From: Dyella marensis
Lineage (GTDB): Bacteria; Pseudomonadota; Gammaproteobacteria; Xanthomonadales; Rhodanobacteraceae
Reading direction: 5' to 3'
Assembly (NCBI RefSeq): GCF_900112865.1
Contig: NZ_FONH01000014.1
Location: 1 to 64,000, forward strand
Length of the DNA: 64,000 bases
Positions 16,755 to 27,649 of the stretch are shown in pieces; the stretch's first letter is position 1, and each line of letters begins with the position of its first letter. Made by a program: the position numbers and the translations under genes. The notes below the pieces were generated by a model, which made no database searches, was not told the origin of the DNA, and was given only the letters and a program-made list of their open reading frames with translations.

Positions 16755-17768
16755 TCACACCACGCGCGCACGGAGCAGATCGTGAATGTTCAGCGCGCCG
16801 ACCACCCGCTGCCGCTCGTCCACCACCAGCAGGGCGTGGATCTGGTGTTTCTCCATCATCTGCGCGGCCTCGATCGCCAGCTTGTCGGCGCCGATGGTCT
16901 TGGGACCGCGGGTCATCAGCTCGGCTACGGTGGCGCCGCGCAGGTCCACGTCCTCGTCGTCCAGGGCGCGGCGCAGGTCGCCGTCGGTGAACACGCCGAG
17001 CAGGCGGCGCTCGGCGTCGACCACGGCGGTCATGCCCAGGTGCTTGCGGGTCATTTCCATCAGTGCCGCGGTGAGCGAGGCATCCGGTGCCACCACCGGG
17101 ATGCCCTCGCCGGTGTGCATCACGTCGCCGATGTGCAACAGCAGGCGGCGCCCCAGGCTGCCGGCCGGGTGCGAGCGGGCGAAATCCTCGGAGGTGAAGC
17201 CGCGCGCTTCGAGCAGGGCGATCGCCAGCGCGTCGCCCATCACCAGCGCGGCGGTGGTGCTGGCGGTCGGGGCCAGGCCCAGCGGGCAGGCTTCGGCCGA
17301 AATGCTTGCATCCAGGTGCACGTCGGCCTGGTCGGCCAGGGAGGAGCGCTCGTTGCCGGTTATGGCGATCAGCGGAATGCCCTGGCGCTTGAGCACCGGC
17401 AGGATGAACAGCACCTCGTCGGTCTCGCCGGAATTGGACAGGGCCAGCACGATGTCCTGCGGCAGGATCATGCCCAGGTCGCCATGGCTGGCCTCGCCCG
17501 GGTGCACGAAGAACGCCGGCGTGCCGGTGGAGGCGAGGGTAGCGGCGATCTTGCGCCCCACGTGGCCGGACTTGCCCATGCCGGTGACCACCACGCGCCC
17601 GGCGCAGCCCAGGATCATGCGGCAGGCCTCCACGAAGGAGGGGCCGATGCGCGGTTCCAGCGCGCGGATCGACGCCGCCTCGGTGGCGATCACCGTGCGG
17701 GCGCTGCGCACCAGGGCATCGGCGTCGAGCAGGGCGGGCTTGGCGGGCGGGGCGACGTGGACGTTCAT
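16755..17768 (-). CDS. kdsD: arabinose-5-phosphate isomerase KdsD
   Basis: 337 residues: an N-terminal SIS domain (VVTGMGKSGHVGRKIAATLASTG; HPGEASHGDLGM; SNSGETDE) and two C-terminal CBS domains (HIGDVMHTGEGIPVV..., VAELMTRGPKTI...). It converts ribulose-5-phosphate to arabinose-5-phosphate, the first committed step to Kdo. First gene of the long minus-strand LPS/rpoN/PTS block, divergent from the ibaG-like gene and murA. Confidence 0.95.
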   Translation of the reverse strand: MNVHVAPPAKPALLDADALVRSARTVIATEAASIRALEPRIGPSFVEACRMILGCAGRVVVTGMGKSGHVGRKIAATLASTGTPAFFVHPGEASHGDLGMILPQDIVLALSNSGETDEVLFILPVLKRQGIPLIAITGNERSSLADQADVHLDASISAEACPLGLAPTASTTAALVMGDALAIALLEARGFTSEDFARSHPAGSLGRRLLLHIGDVMHTGEGIPVVAPDASLTAALMEMTRKHLGMTAVVDAERRLLGVFTDGDLRRALDDEDVDLRGATVAELMTRGPKTIGADKLAIEAAQMMEKHQIHALLVVDERQRVVGALNIHDLLRARVV

Positions 17769-18028
17769 GCGTTCTCGGGTTGGCGGGCCGTGCGGCGGGG
17801 CTGGCCGGTTCGGCGGGCGGGATGACCTGGAGGCTTCCCGTTCAATTCAAAGGTTTGGCTGCGACGAAACCGGGCCGGCGGACGGCGCATCGTTTCTGTG
17901 ACAGCGGATTTCCATTACCATGGCATATTCGCATTTTATCGTCACGGTCGACGCCGATGTGGTCCTGATGGAGGATTCCCGGGAACATTCGGCGCCGTCT
18001 ACGACGAGTGACCCCCGACTGGAACCCC

Positions 18029-19568
<1,540 letters not shown>

Positions 19569-19574
19569 GCGAAC

Positions 19575-19607
19575 GAAAAAAGCCGGCGTCGACGCCGGCT
19601 TTTTTTA
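19575..19607. terminator. bidirectional intrinsic terminator between murA and the DUF3108 gene
   Basis: Perfect stem AGCCGGCGTC / GACGCCGGCT (19581-19600) with an A-run before it and seven Ts after it. It works for murA on the plus strand and, in reverse, for the DUF3108 gene on the minus strand. Confidence 0.93.
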
Positions 19608-19611
19608 CAGA

Positions 19612-19645
19612 AGGGAGTGCGCTGTCCGCGCGCTCCCTTTTTTTT
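19612..19645 (+). terminator. second, tandem intrinsic terminator after murA
   Basis: A stem built from GGGAGTGCGC and GCGCGCTCCC (one bulged position), followed by eight Ts. The T-run overlaps the TAA stop of the DUF3108 gene on the other strand. Together with the preceding hairpin it forms a tandem terminator. Confidence 0.75.
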
Positions 19646-20357
19646 ACCGGCCGGTCTTGTAGCTCACCAGCTGCAGGGTGAGGCCGCCGCCGTCGCTCTG
19701 CGTCAGCTTCACCGGCACCGGGTATTTCTGCGGCACATACCAGGCGCTGAAGCTCTGGTCCTTGTCGGTGCGCTCCACGCGCTGCGCCTTGAAGCTGCCG
19801 GCCGGCACTTTCACGTCGTCGTTGCCGGCCACCTTGAACTGCTGGTTTTCCACATTGCGCTTGACCGCCACCGGCAGGCTCACCGTCTGCTTGCCGTCGT
19901 GCAGGGCCAGGCCGATCGCATAAGGCGCGGTGTTGCGGTCGACCAGGCCCGGCGTGGCGGCGTAGGTTTCGGCGCCCTTGCCGTCGTCGACGCTGACCTG
20001 GTTGGCGTTCCAGTCGACGCGGGTGGTGCGCTGCTTGCTCTTGATCGCCGCGTTCATGCGGTAGTCGTAGGCCACCGTCTCCGGCGCGTTGTTGTTCCAG
20101 CGGAAGCGCGTGGTTTCGCTGGAGCTGGCGCCCAGCGCCGCGGCCAGACCGCCGGTGCCGCGGGTCTGGTTGCTGTATTCCCAGCCGAGCGCGGTGGACT
20201 TGAGGCTGATCACGGCTTCGCCGATCACCTGGTCGCCTTGCAGGACCTGGTAGGTCGCGGTGAACGGCGTCGGTGTGGTGGCCGCGAACGCAGTGGCGGC
20301 GGAAACCGCCAGCGCGAGGCCGGCGAAGAACTTGCGGGGGGAGGGGAGGATAGCCAT
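19644..20357 (-). CDS. DUF3108 domain-containing exported protein
   Basis: 237 residues with a signal peptide (FFAGLALAVSAATAFA) and a predicted all-beta mature domain matching the DUF3108 pattern (YQVLQGDQVIGEAVISL near the start; PAGSFKAQRVERTDKDQSFSAWYVPQKYPVPVKLTQ near the end). Function is unknown; the fold resembles outer-membrane lipoprotein carriers, and a periplasmic role is likely. It follows purN by 48 nt on the same strand and may be co-transcribed with purM-purN. Confidence 0.8.
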   Translation of the reverse strand: MAILPSPRKFFAGLALAVSAATAFAATTPTPFTATYQVLQGDQVIGEAVISLKSTALGWEYSNQTRGTGGLAAALGASSSETTRFRWNNNAPETVAYDYRMNAAIKSKQRTTRVDWNANQVSVDDGKGAETYAATPGLVDRNTAPYAIGLALHDGKQTVSLPVAVKRNVENQQFKVAGNDDVKVPAGSFKAQRVERTDKDQSFSAWYVPQKYPVPVKLTQSDGGGLTLQLVSYKTGR

Positions 20358-20405
20358 GGCGGGGCAGTCTACGCGCGCTGGCTGAATGCCTTGTTGAGAT
20401 CCGCC

Positions 20406-21071
20406 TTAGCGGCGGAGTTCGTCGCCGCGAAGTTCCAACGGCGCGGACAGTCGCTCGCCATCGAGCGCCACGCCATCGGGCGCCGCATAAGCCAATCGGC
20501 TCGCGGCAATCAATCGCACCACCGCCGGCAGCAGTCGGTGCTCGTAAGCAAGCAGCCGCTGCGCCAGCAGATCTTCATGATCGCCCGCCTCGATGCCGAT
20601 CCGCGCCTGCGCAATCACCGGCCCGCCATCCAGCTCGGCGGTGACGTAGTGCACGCTGGCGCCATGCTCCAGGTCGCCGGCCTCCAGCGCGCGGCGATGC
20701 GTATGCAGGCCGCGGTACTTCGGCAGCAGCGAGGGATGGATATTGATCATCCGCCCGACCCAGGGATGCAGCGCCTCGCCGTCGAGGATGCGCATGTAGC
20801 CGGCCAGCACCAGCAGTTCCGCGCCGGTAGCTTCGATGCGCGCGAACAGGTCCAGGTCGAAATCGCGGCGCGACGGATAGGCTTTTGGATTCAGCGCCAG
20901 CCGCGGAATGCCCGCCGCCTGCGCAAGCTCCAGCGCGCCGGCGCTGGCCTTGTCGCTGCCCACCAGCACGAACTCCACCGGCAGCGTGCCCGCGTCGCGC
21001 GCGGCGATCAGGGCCTGCAGGTTGCTGCCGCGTCCGGAAGCGAGGACGGCGATGCGAAGAGGAGAGGACAT
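20406..21071 (-). CDS. purN: phosphoribosylglycinamide formyltransferase PurN
   Basis: 221 residues. SGRGSNLQAL binds the phosphate of GAR; the catalytic Asn and His are in MINIHPSLLPKYRGLHTH; the conserved Asp follows in TAELDGGPVIAQA. It transfers the formyl group from 10-formyl-THF to GAR in purine synthesis. It follows purM by 78 nt on the minus strand. Confidence 0.95.
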   Translation of the reverse strand: MSSPLRIAVLASGRGSNLQALIAARDAGTLPVEFVLVGSDKASAGALELAQAAGIPRLALNPKAYPSRRDFDLDLFARIEATGAELLVLAGYMRILDGEALHPWVGRMINIHPSLLPKYRGLHTHRRALEAGDLEHGASVHYVTAELDGGPVIAQARIGIEAGDHEDLLAQRLLAYEHRLLPAVVRLIAASRLAYAAPDGVALDGERLSAPLELRGDELRR

Positions 21072-21149
21072 GCGCGGGCCCGGGCGTTCGGGCCGCGCGA
21101 TCGCCTTGGGATCGCGCGGCGATGAAGATGGAGAAGGAAGCGGACCGGC

Positions 21150-22178
21150 TCAGCCGATGTGCACGCGCTCGTCGCCCTGCGCGGCCACCACCTCGCCGAT
21201 CACCGAGCTGGCGAGGTGGTGCTTGGCCAGCAGCGCCGAGGCCGCGGCGACGGCGTCGCGCGGCAGGATCACGGTGAAGCCGACGCCGCAGTTGAAGGTG
21301 CGCCACATTTCCTCGCGCGCCACCTTGCCTTCGCGCATCAGCCAGTCGAACACCGGCGGCAGCACGATGGCCGAGGCGTCCAGCGCCAGGCCCAGCCCGT
21401 CCGGCACCACGCGGATGATGTTTTCCTTCAGGCCGCCGCCGGTGATGTGGGCCATGCCGTGCACGGGGGCGTTCTGCAGCAGTTCCAGCATCGGCTTCAC
21501 GTAGATGGTGGTCGGCGCCATCAGCGCATCGGCCAGCGTCGTGCCGCCCAGGTCGAGATCCAGCGGGCTGCCGGCGCGCTCGAGGATCTTGCGGATCAGC
21601 GAATAACCGTTGGAGTGCGGGCCGGACGAAGCGACGCCCAGGATCACGTCGCCGGCCACGATCGCCTCGCCGCTCATCAGCGCGGATTTCTCCACCGCGC
21701 CGACGGTGAAGCCGGCCAGGTCGTACTCGCCCGGCGGGTACATGTCCGGCATCTCGGCGGTCTCGCCGCCGATCAGCGCGCAGCCGGCCAGTTCGCAGCC
21801 CTTGGCGATACCGCCGACCACGGCGACGGTGGTGTCCACGTCGAGCTTGCCGGTGGCGAAGTAATCCAGGAAGAACAGCGGTTCGGCGCCCTGCACCAGC
21901 ACGTCGTTGACGCACATGCCGACCAGGTCGATGCCGATGCTGTCGTGGCGGCCCAGCTGCTGGGCGAGCTTGAGCTTGGTGCCGACGCCGTCGGTGCCGG
22001 AGACCAGCACGGGTTCCTTGTAACGCCCGGCCAGGTCGAACAGGCCGCCGAAGCCGCCCAGGCCGCCCATCACTTCGGGACGGAAGGTGCGCTTGACCAG
22101 GGGCTTGATGCGTTCGACCACGGCATTGCCCGCGTCGATATCGACGCCGGCGGCGCGGTAGGTGAGTGCGTCGGACAT
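21150..22178 (-). CDS. purM: phosphoribosylformylglycinamidine cyclo-ligase PurM
   Basis: 342 residues, complete AIR synthetase with [26 protein letters not shown] and [21 protein letters not shown] motifs. It closes the imidazole ring of AIR using ATP. First gene of a purM-purN unit, divergent from the DUF2066 gene 94 bp away, an arrangement shared by many gamma-proteobacteria. Confidence 0.96.
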   Translation of the reverse strand: MSDALTYRAAGVDIDAGNAVVERIKPLVKRTFRPEVMGGLGGFGGLFDLAGRYKEPVLVSGTDGVGTKLKLAQQLGRHDSIGIDLVGMCVNDVLVQGAEPLFFLDYFATGKLDVDTTVAVVGGIAKGCELAGCALIGGETAEMPDMYPPGEYDLAGFTVGAVEKSALMSGEAIVAGDVILGVASSGPHSNGYSLIRKILERAGSPLDLDLGGTTLADALMAPTTIYVKPMLELLQNAPVHGMAHITGGGLKENIIRVVPDGLGLALDASAIVLPPVFDWLMREGKVAREEMWRTFNCGVGFTVILPRDAVAAASALLAKHHLASSVIGEVVAAQGDERVHIG

Positions 22179-22272
22179 GGCAGGAACCGGCGTGGAGAAA
22201 CGCCCAATGATAGACGCTGGGGGCCGGATTGGGCAGACTGCGGAGCGTTTTCCCCGCCGGCCTTCCGAGCTT

Positions 22273-23250
22273 ATGCGCCTGTCCCGCCTGCTGTTCGTCG
22301 GCCTCCTGCTGGCCCTCCTGATTCCCGCCGTGCACGCCCAGGGCCAGGTCTCGCCCTATACGGTGACCGTGCCGGTGACCGACACCAGCGAGGCCAGGCG
22401 CGACGACGCCTTCAGCGTCGCGCTCAGCCAGGTGCTGGCGCGCACCGCCGGCGGCCAGGACCTGCGCGGCAAGCCCGGCTACGACGATGCGCTGAAGTCG
22501 GCCCCCGGCATCGTGCAGCAGTACCAGTACCAGCGCGCCGCGGGCGGGCTGGCGCTGCAGGTCAGCTTCGACCCGGGCGCGGTGCAGCGCGCGGTGTCCC
22601 AGATGGGCGTGGCCGGCAGCTCGGGCAAGCCGCCGGTGCTGCTGCTGGTGCGCGACACCGCCGGCAACGTGATGGACAAGGACGCGCTGGCGCCGCTGGC
22701 CCAGGCCGTGGCGCAGCGCGGCTACAGCGTGGTGCTGGCCGATCCGGCCAAGGCCACGGATGGTCCGTCGGTGGCTGCCGCCGAGCCCGACCAGATCTTC
22801 GCGCTGGCCCGCCAGTACAAGACCGGCCTGGTCCTGCTCGGCCAGCTGCGCACCGATGGCGCCGACTGGAACCTGGTCTCCGGCGGTCCGCAGCAAAAGT
22901 GGAACAGCACCGGCGCGCCGACCCAGCAGACCCTGATCGACGCCGGCAACGCGTTGTCCGACCGCCTGGGCAAGCAGCTCAACGTGATCGGCTCCGGCAA
23001 CATCGCCGGCAAGCTGTGGGTGAGCGGCGTCGCCTCCGCGCTGGACTACGCCAACCTGCTGGCCACGCTGCGCGCCGATCCGATGGTGCGCGACGTGGTC
23101 ACGCTGAGCGCGCAGAACGACGGCATCCTGTTCGCCGTCAAGACCGGCCTGCCGCTGAATGTGATGGCCGGCAACCTCACTGCCGGCGGCCGCCTGCTCG
23201 AAGCCGATGCCCATGCCGGCGCCGACGCCAGCCTGCGCTGGGTGCACTGA
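22273..23250 (+). CDS. DUF2066 domain-containing exported protein
   Basis: 325 residues with a signal peptide ([18 protein letters not shown]) and the DUF2066 pattern [33 protein letters not shown]. The function is unknown; the domain is regularly found beside purM and hda in gamma-proteobacteria. The ATG at 22273 is chosen because it begins the signal peptide. First gene of a likely four-gene unit ending in hda. Confidence 0.82.
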   Translation: MRLSRLLFVGLLLALLIPAVHAQGQVSPYTVTVPVTDTSEARRDDAFSVALSQVLARTAGGQDLRGKPGYDDALKSAPGIVQQYQYQRAAGGLALQVSFDPGAVQRAVSQMGVAGSSGKPPVLLLVRDTAGNVMDKDALAPLAQAVAQRGYSVVLADPAKATDGPSVAAAEPDQIFALARQYKTGLVLLGQLRTDGADWNLVSGGPQQKWNSTGAPTQQTLIDAGNALSDRLGKQLNVIGSGNIAGKLWVSGVASALDYANLLATLRADPMVRDVVTLSAQNDGILFAVKTGLPLNVMAGNLTAGGRLLEADAHAGADASLRWVH

Positions 23251-23276
23251 GCCGAAGGCGGCAGGGGAGCGCGGCG

Positions 23277-23840
23277 ATGCCTGGCCAGCCGCAGCTTTCG
23301 CCCTGGCGTCATCTTCCCAACGCCATCACGCTGCTGCGCATCCTGCTGGTCCCGCCGATCGGCTGGGCCATCCTGGCGCGCGAGCCGCGGCTGGCGCTCG
23401 GCCTGATCGCACTGGCCGGGTTTACCGACGGCCTGGACGGTTTCCTGGCCCGGCGCTGCGGCTGGCAGAGCCGGCTCGGCGGCATCCTCGACGCGGCCGC
23501 CGACAAGCTGCTGCTGGTGACCTGCTTCGTGCTGCTGGCCGTGATCGGGCTCGCGCCGTGGTGGCTGGCCGCGCTGGTGTGCGGGCGCGATGCGGTGATC
23601 GCGCTCGGCGCGCTGGCCTGGCGCTGGCTGATCGGCCCGCTGCGGCCTCAGCCCAGCCTGGTCTCCAAGGCCTGCACCCTGCTGCAGATTCTTTACCTGC
23701 TGGGAGTGCTGGCGGCCGACCTGGGCTGGCCGGTGCCGCCCATGCTCCCGCTCGCATGGCTGGTCGCCGCGCTGTGCCTGGCCAGCGGCGCGGACTATGT
23801 GTGGCGCTGGTCGCGCCGGGCCCGGGCGGCGCTGCGCTGA
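23277..23840 (+). CDS. CDP-alcohol phosphatidyltransferase family protein
   Basis: 187 residues with about five membrane helices and the intact family active site D-x2-DG-x2-AR-x8-G-x3-D-x3-D at residues 51-76 (starting DGLDGFLAR). It transfers a phosphatidyl group from a CDP-linked donor to an alcohol; the substrate is not clear, although phosphatidylglycerophosphate synthase-like activity fits the length. GGGGAG lies upstream of the ATG. It sits 26 nt after the DUF2066 gene. Confidence 0.88.
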   Translation: MPGQPQLSPWRHLPNAITLLRILLVPPIGWAILAREPRLALGLIALAGFTDGLDGFLARRCGWQSRLGGILDAAADKLLLVTCFVLLAVIGLAPWWLAALVCGRDAVIALGALAWRWLIGPLRPQPSLVSKACTLLQILYLLGVLAADLGWPVPPMLPLAWLVAALCLASGADYVWRWSRRARAALR

Positions 23841-23928
23841 CAGCACGGCGCGCATCAGTCACACTTGCGTTCGAGGCCATGCCGCCCGGCAAGCCGCCCT
23901 CGCCACCTCCCACGACGAGTCGCGACGA

Positions 23929-25104
23929 ATGACCCAGGACATTTCCCGCCGCTGGCAGATGCTGGCGATCACCGCAGTGATCCTCTACCTGCTCTGGCTG
24001 CTGGCGCCGGTGCTGATGCCGTTCGCCGTGGCCGGCATGTTCGCCTACCTGGGCGACCCCTTGGCGGACCGGCTGGAGCGCCTGGGGATGGGCCGCACGG
24101 TGGCGGTGAGCGTGGTGTTCTTCGTGCTGCTGCTGGTCACGGTCGGCGCGCTGCTGCTGCTGATCCCGCTGATCTCGCGCCAGGTCGATAACCTGGTGCA
24201 GAGCCTGCCGCACTACGTGGACTGGGTGCGCACCACCGCCTTGCCGTGGCTGCAGGCCAAGCTGCGCCTGGATCCGAACGCCTTCGACAGCGACCGCCTG
24301 GTCGCCGAGATCAAGGACCACCTGGGCTCGCTCGGCGGCGTCGTCTCGACGGTGCTGGGCAAGGTCACCCGCTCGGGCCTGGGCGTGATCGCCTGGATGA
24401 CCAACCTGGTGCTGATCCCGGTGGTGGCGTTCTACCTGCTGCGCGACTGGGACCGCCTGGTGGCGTGGATCGACGACATGCTGCCGCGCTCGATCGAGCC
24501 GACCGTCGCGCACCTGGCGCGCGAGTCCGACCTGGTGCTGGGCGCGTTCGTGCGCGGCCAGCTGCTGGTGATGCTGGCGCTGGGCATCTTCTACGGCGCG
24601 GGCCTGTCGATCCTGGGGCTATCGGTGGGGCCGCTGATCGGCATGGTCGCCGGCCTGCTGAGCTTCGTGCCATACCTGGGTTTCATCGTCGGCTTCGGCT
24701 CGGCGGTGATCGCGGTGCTGGTGCAGTACGGCGACTGGACCCATCTGACCCTGGTGGTCGTGGTATTCGTGATCGGCCAGCTGCTGGAAGGCTATGTGCT
24801 GGTGCCGCGCCTGGTCGGCGAGAAGATCGGCCTGCATCCGGTGGCGGTGATCTTCGCGGTGCTCGCCGGCGGTTACCTGTTCGGCTTCCTGGGCATCCTG
24901 CTGGCGCTGCCGGCGGCCTCGGTGATCCTGGTGGTGCTGCGCTATCTCAGCCAGCGATACCGGCATAGCGGACTGTATACGGAAGAAGGGCGGCAGGACC
25001 CGGTGATCGCGGAGATGGAAGTGGCGGTGGAGCAGGGCGAGGACGGCATCGAGGTGGACGTGAAACAACACACCCGGAAGGATCGGGACGACCCGCAGGC
25101 ATGA
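23929..25104 (+). CDS. AI-2E family transporter / PerM-like permease
   Basis: 391 residues of the UPF0118/PerM family with about eight membrane helices in two groups and the conserved block GPLIGMVAGLLSFVPYLGFIVG followed by GQLLEGYVLVPRLVGEKIGLHP. Members have been assigned to autoinducer-2 export or Na+/H+ antiport; the substrate here is unknown. The C-terminus is charged and cytoplasmic. It overlaps hda by ATGA, so the two are translationally coupled. Confidence 0.87.
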   Translation: MTQDISRRWQMLAITAVILYLLWLLAPVLMPFAVAGMFAYLGDPLADRLERLGMGRTVAVSVVFFVLLLVTVGALLLLIPLISRQVDNLVQSLPHYVDWVRTTALPWLQAKLRLDPNAFDSDRLVAEIKDHLGSLGGVVSTVLGKVTRSGLGVIAWMTNLVLIPVVAFYLLRDWDRLVAWIDDMLPRSIEPTVAHLARESDLVLGAFVRGQLLVMLALGIFYGAGLSILGLSVGPLIGMVAGLLSFVPYLGFIVGFGSAVIAVLVQYGDWTHLTLVVVVFVIGQLLEGYVLVPRLVGEKIGLHPVAVIFAVLAGGYLFGFLGILLALPAASVILVVLRYLSQRYRHSGLYTEEGRQDPVIAEMEVAVEQGEDGIEVDVKQHTRKDRDDPQA

Positions 25105-25811
25105 TTGGGCAGTTGAACGTGCCTCAATTACCCCTGGCGCTGCGCTGGCCGCGGCGCCAGCGCTTCGAGCATTTCCACGACGGCTCCAATGCAGCGACGG
25201 TCGCCGCGGTACGCGAACTGGCCATGACGCACGGCACGCCGTGGCTCAATCTGAGCGGTCCCGCCGGCAGCGGCAAGAGCCACCTGCTGATGGCCGCCTG
25301 CCAGGTCGCCAGCGCAGCCGGCCGCACCGTGCAGTACCTGCCGTTGGGCGCGATCGGCCAGCGCGCGGCGGCGATCCGCGGCGTCGCTGGCAGCGAGCTG
25401 CTGGCATTGGACGACCTGGGCGCCATCGCCGGCGACCGCGAGGCCGAGCACGCGCTGTTCGACGTCTATAACCAGTCCCGCGCCGAAGGGCTGGCGATGC
25501 TGTTCGCCGCCGAGGCGATTCCGTCCCAGCTCGGGCTGGGCCTGCCGGACCTGCGTTCGCGCCTGGGCGCCTGCCAGCAGGCGGTGCTCAAGCCCTTGGA
25601 CGATGCCGAGCGGCGCGCCGTGCTGAAAGGCCAGGCCGCCGGCCGCGGCATCGAGCTGGACGACACCGTGCTGGACTGGCTGTTCGCCCGCTATGCGCGC
25701 GACCTGGGCGCGCTGCTGGATCTGCTGGACAAGCTGGACCAGGCCTCGCTGGCCGCACAGCGGCGCATCACGGTGCCGTTCCTGCGCGGCTTCCTCAAGG
25801 ACCAAGGCTGA
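25101..25811 (+). CDS. hda: DnaA regulatory inactivator Hda
   Basis: A 236-residue AAA+ protein of the DnaA family without the DNA-binding domain IV. The N-terminal clamp-binding motif is QLPLALR; Walker A is SGPAGSGKSHLL; Walker B is ELLALDDLGAIAGD. With the DNA-loaded beta clamp it stimulates ATP hydrolysis by DnaA and prevents re-initiation of replication. Coupled to the upstream permease gene by a 4-nt overlap. Confidence 0.94.
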   Translation: MIGQLNVPQLPLALRWPRRQRFEHFHDGSNAATVAAVRELAMTHGTPWLNLSGPAGSGKSHLLMAACQVASAAGRTVQYLPLGAIGQRAAAIRGVAGSELLALDDLGAIAGDREAEHALFDVYNQSRAEGLAMLFAAEAIPSQLGLGLPDLRSRLGACQQAVLKPLDDAERRAVLKGQAAGRGIELDDTVLDWLFARYARDLGALLDLLDKLDQASLAAQRRITVPFLRGFLKDQG

Positions 25812-25826
25812 CCGGAGCCGACCGGC

Positions 25827-25918
25827 GTAGGTTGGGGTGAGCCAAAGGCGAACCCCAACACTGCGGTGAGTTTGGACGTGACGATGTTGGGGTTCGCCTT
25901 TGGCTCACCCCAACCTAC
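25827..25918. repeat. family A intergenic inverted repeat (copy 3)
   Basis: GTAGGTTGGGGTGAGC at the left and GCTCACCCCAACCTAC at the right, with inner arms GCGAACCCCAACA and TGTTGGGGTTCGC. The arms pair over about 30 bp with a central loop. It lies between the convergent ends of hda and suhB. Here neither stop codon is inside the element. Confidence 0.9.
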
Positions 25919-25927
25919 GCCGCGGTG

Positions 25928-26731
25928 TCAGGCCTTGAGCAGCCCCGGCGTCGACTGTGCGCCGATGATCTGGGTCATCGCCTGCACCACGTGCAGGTTG
26001 CCCGCGATGATGTTGCCGCTGGCCGGGATGCCGTCGCGGCCGGCGAAGTCGCCGTAGCGGCCGCCCGCCTCGCGTACCAGCAGCACGCCGGCGGCCATGT
26101 CCCAGGGCTTGAGGCCGATCTCGAAATAACCGTCGTAGCGGCCGGCGGCCACATAGGAGAGATCCAGCGCGGCCGAGCCGGAGCGGCGGATGTCCTCGGC
26201 CTGGCCGAGCAGCACGCGCGTCATGTTGAGCTGGGCTTCCAGGTGCTGGCGCTGGCGGTACGGATAGCCGGTGGCGATCATCGCGCCGCCCAGGTCCTCG
26301 CGCTTGCTGACGCGGATGCGGCGGTCGTTGAGATAGGCGCCGTCGCCCTTGCTGGCGGTGAACAGCTCGCCGCGCAGCGGATCGAACACCACGCCGTAGA
26401 CCGGCTCGCCCTTCTCGAGCAGGGCGATCGACACGGAGAAGTGCGGGATGCCGCGCAGGTAGTTGTGCGTGCCGTCGAGCGGATCGATCACCCAGGTCAG
26501 CGGGCCCTTGCCCATGGCGCCGCTTTCCTCGGCGAGGATGGCGTGGCTCGGGTAGGCGCGGCGCAGTTCCTTGACGATCTCGGCTTCGGCCAGGCGGTCG
26601 ACTTCCGAGGCGAAGTCCATGCGTTGCTTTTCGACGATATTGAGGCCGTCGATGCGGTTCATGTAGCGCAGGATCACGTTTCCAGCGGCGCGAGCGGCGC
26701 GCACCGCGACGTTGACGGCGGGTCTGGGCAT
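25928..26731 (-). CDS. suhB: inositol-1-monophosphatase SuhB
   Basis: 267 residues. Metal and substrate motifs are intact: AEESGAMG, WVIDPLDGTHNYLRGIPHF and KPWDMAAGVLLVREAGG. The family hydrolyses inositol-1-phosphate; in E. coli SuhB also acts with Nus factors in rRNA antitermination. Divergent from trmJ, the same pairing as in E. coli. Confidence 0.95.
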   Translation of the reverse strand: MPRPAVNVAVRAARAAGNVILRYMNRIDGLNIVEKQRMDFASEVDRLAEAEIVKELRRAYPSHAILAEESGAMGKGPLTWVIDPLDGTHNYLRGIPHFSVSIALLEKGEPVYGVVFDPLRGELFTASKGDGAYLNDRRIRVSKREDLGGAMIATGYPYRQRQHLEAQLNMTRVLLGQAEDIRRSGSAALDLSYVAAGRYDGYFEIGLKPWDMAAGVLLVREAGGRYGDFAGRDGIPASGNIIAGNLHVVQAMTQIIGAQSTPGLLKA

Positions 26732-26878
26732 GGCTTCGGCTTTTCGAAAGAACGGGGAGCGGCCGCGAAGTCTAGCAGGGCGGCGAGACGGCGGCCAGGG
26801 AAGGCGGGCGCCAGGCGGCCTGGAACGCCGGTTCCCGCTATCCTTGCGCCCCCTTCGCTGCCTGCCGCGCCGCCGCTC

Positions 26879-27640
26879 ATGACCGATCTGGCCTCCCTCG
26901 TCCGCTTCGTCCTGGTGCGTACCTCGCACCCCGGGAACATCGGCAGCTCGGCGCGGGCCATGCGCACCATGGGCTTCGGCCGGATGGCCCTGGTCGCCCC
27001 GCACCGCTTCCCGCATGCCGACGCCTTGGCCCTGGCCGCCGGCGCCGACGACGTGCTGGCGCAGGCCGGCGTGCACGACGGGCTGGTCGACGGCCTGGCC
27101 GGCTGCAGCCTGGCCCTGGGCCTGTCGGCGCGGCGGCGCGGCGTGGATCTGGAGGAGCTGTCCCCGCGCGAGGCTGCCGCACGCGTGCTGGCAGCCGCCG
27201 GCCGCGGCGAGCAGGTGGCGCTGGTGTTCGGCAACGAGCGCACCGGCCTGGAGAACGAGGAGCTGGCGCGCTGCCACGCGATGGTGCGCATTCCCAGCGT
27301 GGACGATTTCAGCTCGTTGAATCTCTCGCAGGCGGTGCAGGTGATGGCCTACGAGCTGCGCGTGGCCCTGCTCGGCGGCACGGTGCCGGCGGCGCCGGTG
27401 CGCGACGATGCCGAGCCGCCGGCCGACGCGGCGCGCATGGAACGCTTCTACGAGCACTTGTCCGAAACGCTCGACGACATCGATTTCCACAAGGGCCGCG
27501 CGCCGACCACCATCATGCTCAGGCTGCGCAAGCTGTTCCAGCGCGCGCAGATGGACGAGCGCGAGCTGCGCATCCTGCACGGCATCTTCGCCGATGCGCA
27601 GCGCATGGCGCGCATCGCGCAGGACAAGGACAAGCAGTAA
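26879..27640 (+). CDS. trmJ: tRNA (cytidine/uridine-2'-O-)-methyltransferase TrmJ
   Basis: 253 residues of SPOUT fold: N-terminal VRTSHPGNIGSSARAMRTMGF, the central GNERTGLENEELARC and the knotted C-terminal SAM site IPSVDDFSSLNLSQAVQVMAYEL. TrmJ methylates position 32 in the anticodon loop of several tRNAs. The C-terminal about 80 residues form the TrmJ-specific dimerisation extension. Convergent with the CorC-like gene. Confidence 0.93.
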   Translation: MTDLASLVRFVLVRTSHPGNIGSSARAMRTMGFGRMALVAPHRFPHADALALAAGADDVLAQAGVHDGLVDGLAGCSLALGLSARRRGVDLEELSPREAAARVLAAAGRGEQVALVFGNERTGLENEELARCHAMVRIPSVDDFSSLNLSQAVQVMAYELRVALLGGTVPAAPVRDDAEPPADAARMERFYEHLSETLDDIDFHKGRAPTTIMLRLRKLFQRAQMDERELRILHGIFADAQRMARIAQDKDKQ

Positions 27641-27649
27641 GCAGCGCGG